From Spartobacteria bacterium (GTDB lineage Bacteria > Verrucomicrobiota > Verrucomicrobiia > Chthoniobacterales > UBA10450), in NCBI GenBank assembly GCA_021324035.1, contig JAJPJU010000006.1, forward strand, positions 1-6,577: a DNA stretch of 6,577 nt, read 5' to 3'. The notes beneath the pieces were generated by a model. That model did no database searches. It was not told the origin of the DNA and saw nothing but the letters and a program-made list of their open reading frames with translations. A program made the translations under genes and the position numbers. Shown here piece after piece: positions 5,626 to 6,577 of this stretch (positions are counted from its first letter, which is position 1; every line of letters starts with the position of its first letter).

Positions 5626-6577
5626 ATGAACCGCCGTTGCGAGTCAGGCTCTTGCAATTGGCGCGTTTGCCTTGCGTTTGTCGTTTGTTGCGCCGGCATC
5701 TTTGTCACATTGTTAACGTTGGCCATCGCACACACCGTCGGGGGACCTTGTTCCTCTGCGGTTGAAAATTGTGAGAATTGGTCTGCAACGGTGCAAGGGC
5801 CGCCCGTGCAGTCCGGTCAGCGACCCGATGAATTTCCATCTGCGATCGCCACCAGCGGCACAACGGTTTTTGTTGGCGTGAAAGCCGTCAGCTTTGATAC
5901 AGCCGATCCGTACTCGTCGACAGCTTCATGGACCATTGGTGCCTACGATATCACCACTGGCGCAGAACGTTGGCATGTCTTCCGGCAAAGCCGCGCCTAC
6001 GATAGCCTGCACAATCTTGCGGTATCGCCGGATGGCCAGACAGTCGTTGCAACTGGCGGGGCTTACGATGCATTTCCAGTTGGAGCGACTGACTCCCGGA
6101 TCGTAACGGTTGCCTACAATTCGTCGACGGGCGCCGAACTTTGGTCGCAAACGTGGGATGGAACGCCAACCGGCGTCGATAACGGTAATGTCGTCGCATT
6201 CAGTCCCGACAGCCACCTGGTCTACATTGGCGGAGTTACGAGCGGTGCGGCGGGTGAGCTCGACTACGTGACAATCGCTTACGACGCGAGTAAGGGAACG
6301 CTAGAGTGGGTGAACATTTATCGCGGACTCGGTGCTGGCGGGACGAATGCTCCATTTGATCTCGCGGTAAGCGAGGATGGAACACGGGTATTTGTAACGG
6401 GCGAGAGCGCGGGTTCCCGCGAGTACGAACTCGATTACGCCACCGTCGCCTACGACGCTTCGACCGGCCGCCAGCTTTGGGAATCGCGTTCGCAACCAAC
6501 GTTTGTAGATCGGGCATGCTGTCTCGCGGTCGACCGCGATCATGTTTATGTGACTGGTGACAGTTATTCGGGTCCGA
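5626..6577 (+). CDS. Secreted PQQ-like beta-propeller repeat protein (3' partial)
   Basis: The ATG at 5626 opens a frame of 317 complete codons with no stop before the window edge. It is the first start after the TAA of the preceding gene, which lies in the same frame six bases upstream. The ribosome binding site is weak (only GAG at 5621-5623), so translational coupling is plausible. Residues 1-35 form a signal peptide or membrane anchor: MNRR start, hydrophobic core from about residue 14, and a likely cut after LAIA. The core holds three cysteines but no clear lipobox. Four propeller-type strands end in Trp at residues 116, 173, 228 and 285, each shaped like A-Y-[D/N]-x-[S/T]-[T/K]-G-x-x-x-W. 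LAVSPDG- or LAVSEDG-like strands and V-x-x-T-G-[G/E/D] turns lie between them. The ~56-residue period and the DYATVAYDASTG signature match PQQ-like/quinoprotein-type propeller repeats. Cofactor binding is not implied. The C-terminus is unseen, so whether it ends in the shared dockerin-like module is unknown. Confidence 0.9.
   Translation, partial: MNRRCESGSCNWRVCLAFVVCCAGIFVTLLTLAIAHTVGGPCSSAVENCENWSATVQGPPVQSGQRPDEFPSAIATSGTTVFVGVKAVSFDTADPYSSTASWTIGAYDITTGAERWHVFRQSRAYDSLHNLAVSPDGQTVVATGGAYDAFPVGATDSRIVTVAYNSSTGAELWSQTWDGTPTGVDNGNVVAFSPDSHLVYIGGVTSGAAGELDYVTIAYDASKGTLEWVNIYRGLGAGGTNAPFDLAVSEDGTRVFVTGESAGSREYELDYATVAYDASTGRQLWESRSQPTFVDRACCLAVDRDHVYVTGDSYSGP
5941..6480 (+). repeat. Four PQQ-like propeller units, period about 56 residues
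   Basis: The units end in YDITTGAERW (residues 107-116), YNSSTGAELW (164-173), YDASKGTLEW (219-228) and YDASTGRQLW (276-285), with Trp spacings of 57, 55 and 57 residues. A fifth unit begins after residue 299 with LAVDRDHVYVTGDSY and is cut by the window edge. Six to eight blades would be usual for such a propeller, so several hundred more bases of coding sequence are expected downstream. Confidence 0.85.

Noticed and set aside
5944..6480. A PQQ-dependent dehydrogenase
   Set aside because: The propeller strands match PQQ-like repeats, but no catalytic or cofactor-binding residues of quinoprotein dehydrogenases can be identified in the visible part, so only the repeat fold is claimed.
5926..6517. 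Several minus-strand open frames of 80-96 codons and a plus-strand frame at 5894-6106 near the right end
   Set aside because: All lie within the third gene, whose sense frame has a signal peptide and four regular propeller units.

Overview
The window reads as chromosomal DNA from a free-living, probably soil-dwelling bacterium. It holds three large co-directional (+ strand) genes for secreted repeat proteins and no RNA gene, insertion sequence, CRISPR array or phage gene that I can see. The C-terminal module shared by the first two genes (SRKVHGSAG start, IECR, NLTGV, then a GDTNAD...DVS...NFRED dockerin-like ending) is one I associate with large surface or secreted proteins of Verrucomicrobiota, especially Chthoniobacterales-like soil lineages. 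That assignment rests on recollection of the motif, not on a search, and an acidobacterial or other soil origin cannot be excluded.

Layout. Positions 1-2397 hold the 3' part of a gene that enters from the left edge. It has twelve tandem ~50-residue units (WDGxxW ... CX5C-WAVG) and then the 168-residue C-terminal module. Positions 2398-2535 are a short intergenic gap with two small dyads and a strong GGAGGA ribosome binding site. Positions 2536-5619 hold a complete gene: signal peptide, fourteen FG-GAP/VCBS-type units with calcium-loop motifs, and a second copy of the same module. Six bases later, positions 5626-6577 begin a third gene that runs off the right edge. It has a signal peptide and at least four PQQ-like beta-propeller units (YDxxTGxxLW), and is open to the last base.

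The three genes encode three different repeat architectures, each known or likely to fold as beta-propellers, and all appear to be exported. Two carry the same C-terminal module, whose two EF-hand-like loops have complete calcium-ligand sets. The simplest model is a cluster of exported display or binding proteins, at least two of which use a common C-terminal sorting, anchoring or docking module. No catalytic domain is visible, so substrate and partner are unknown. The most useful leads are the shared module, which is conserved in protein but heavily diverged at synonymous sites, and the twelve invariant cysteine pairs of the first protein.
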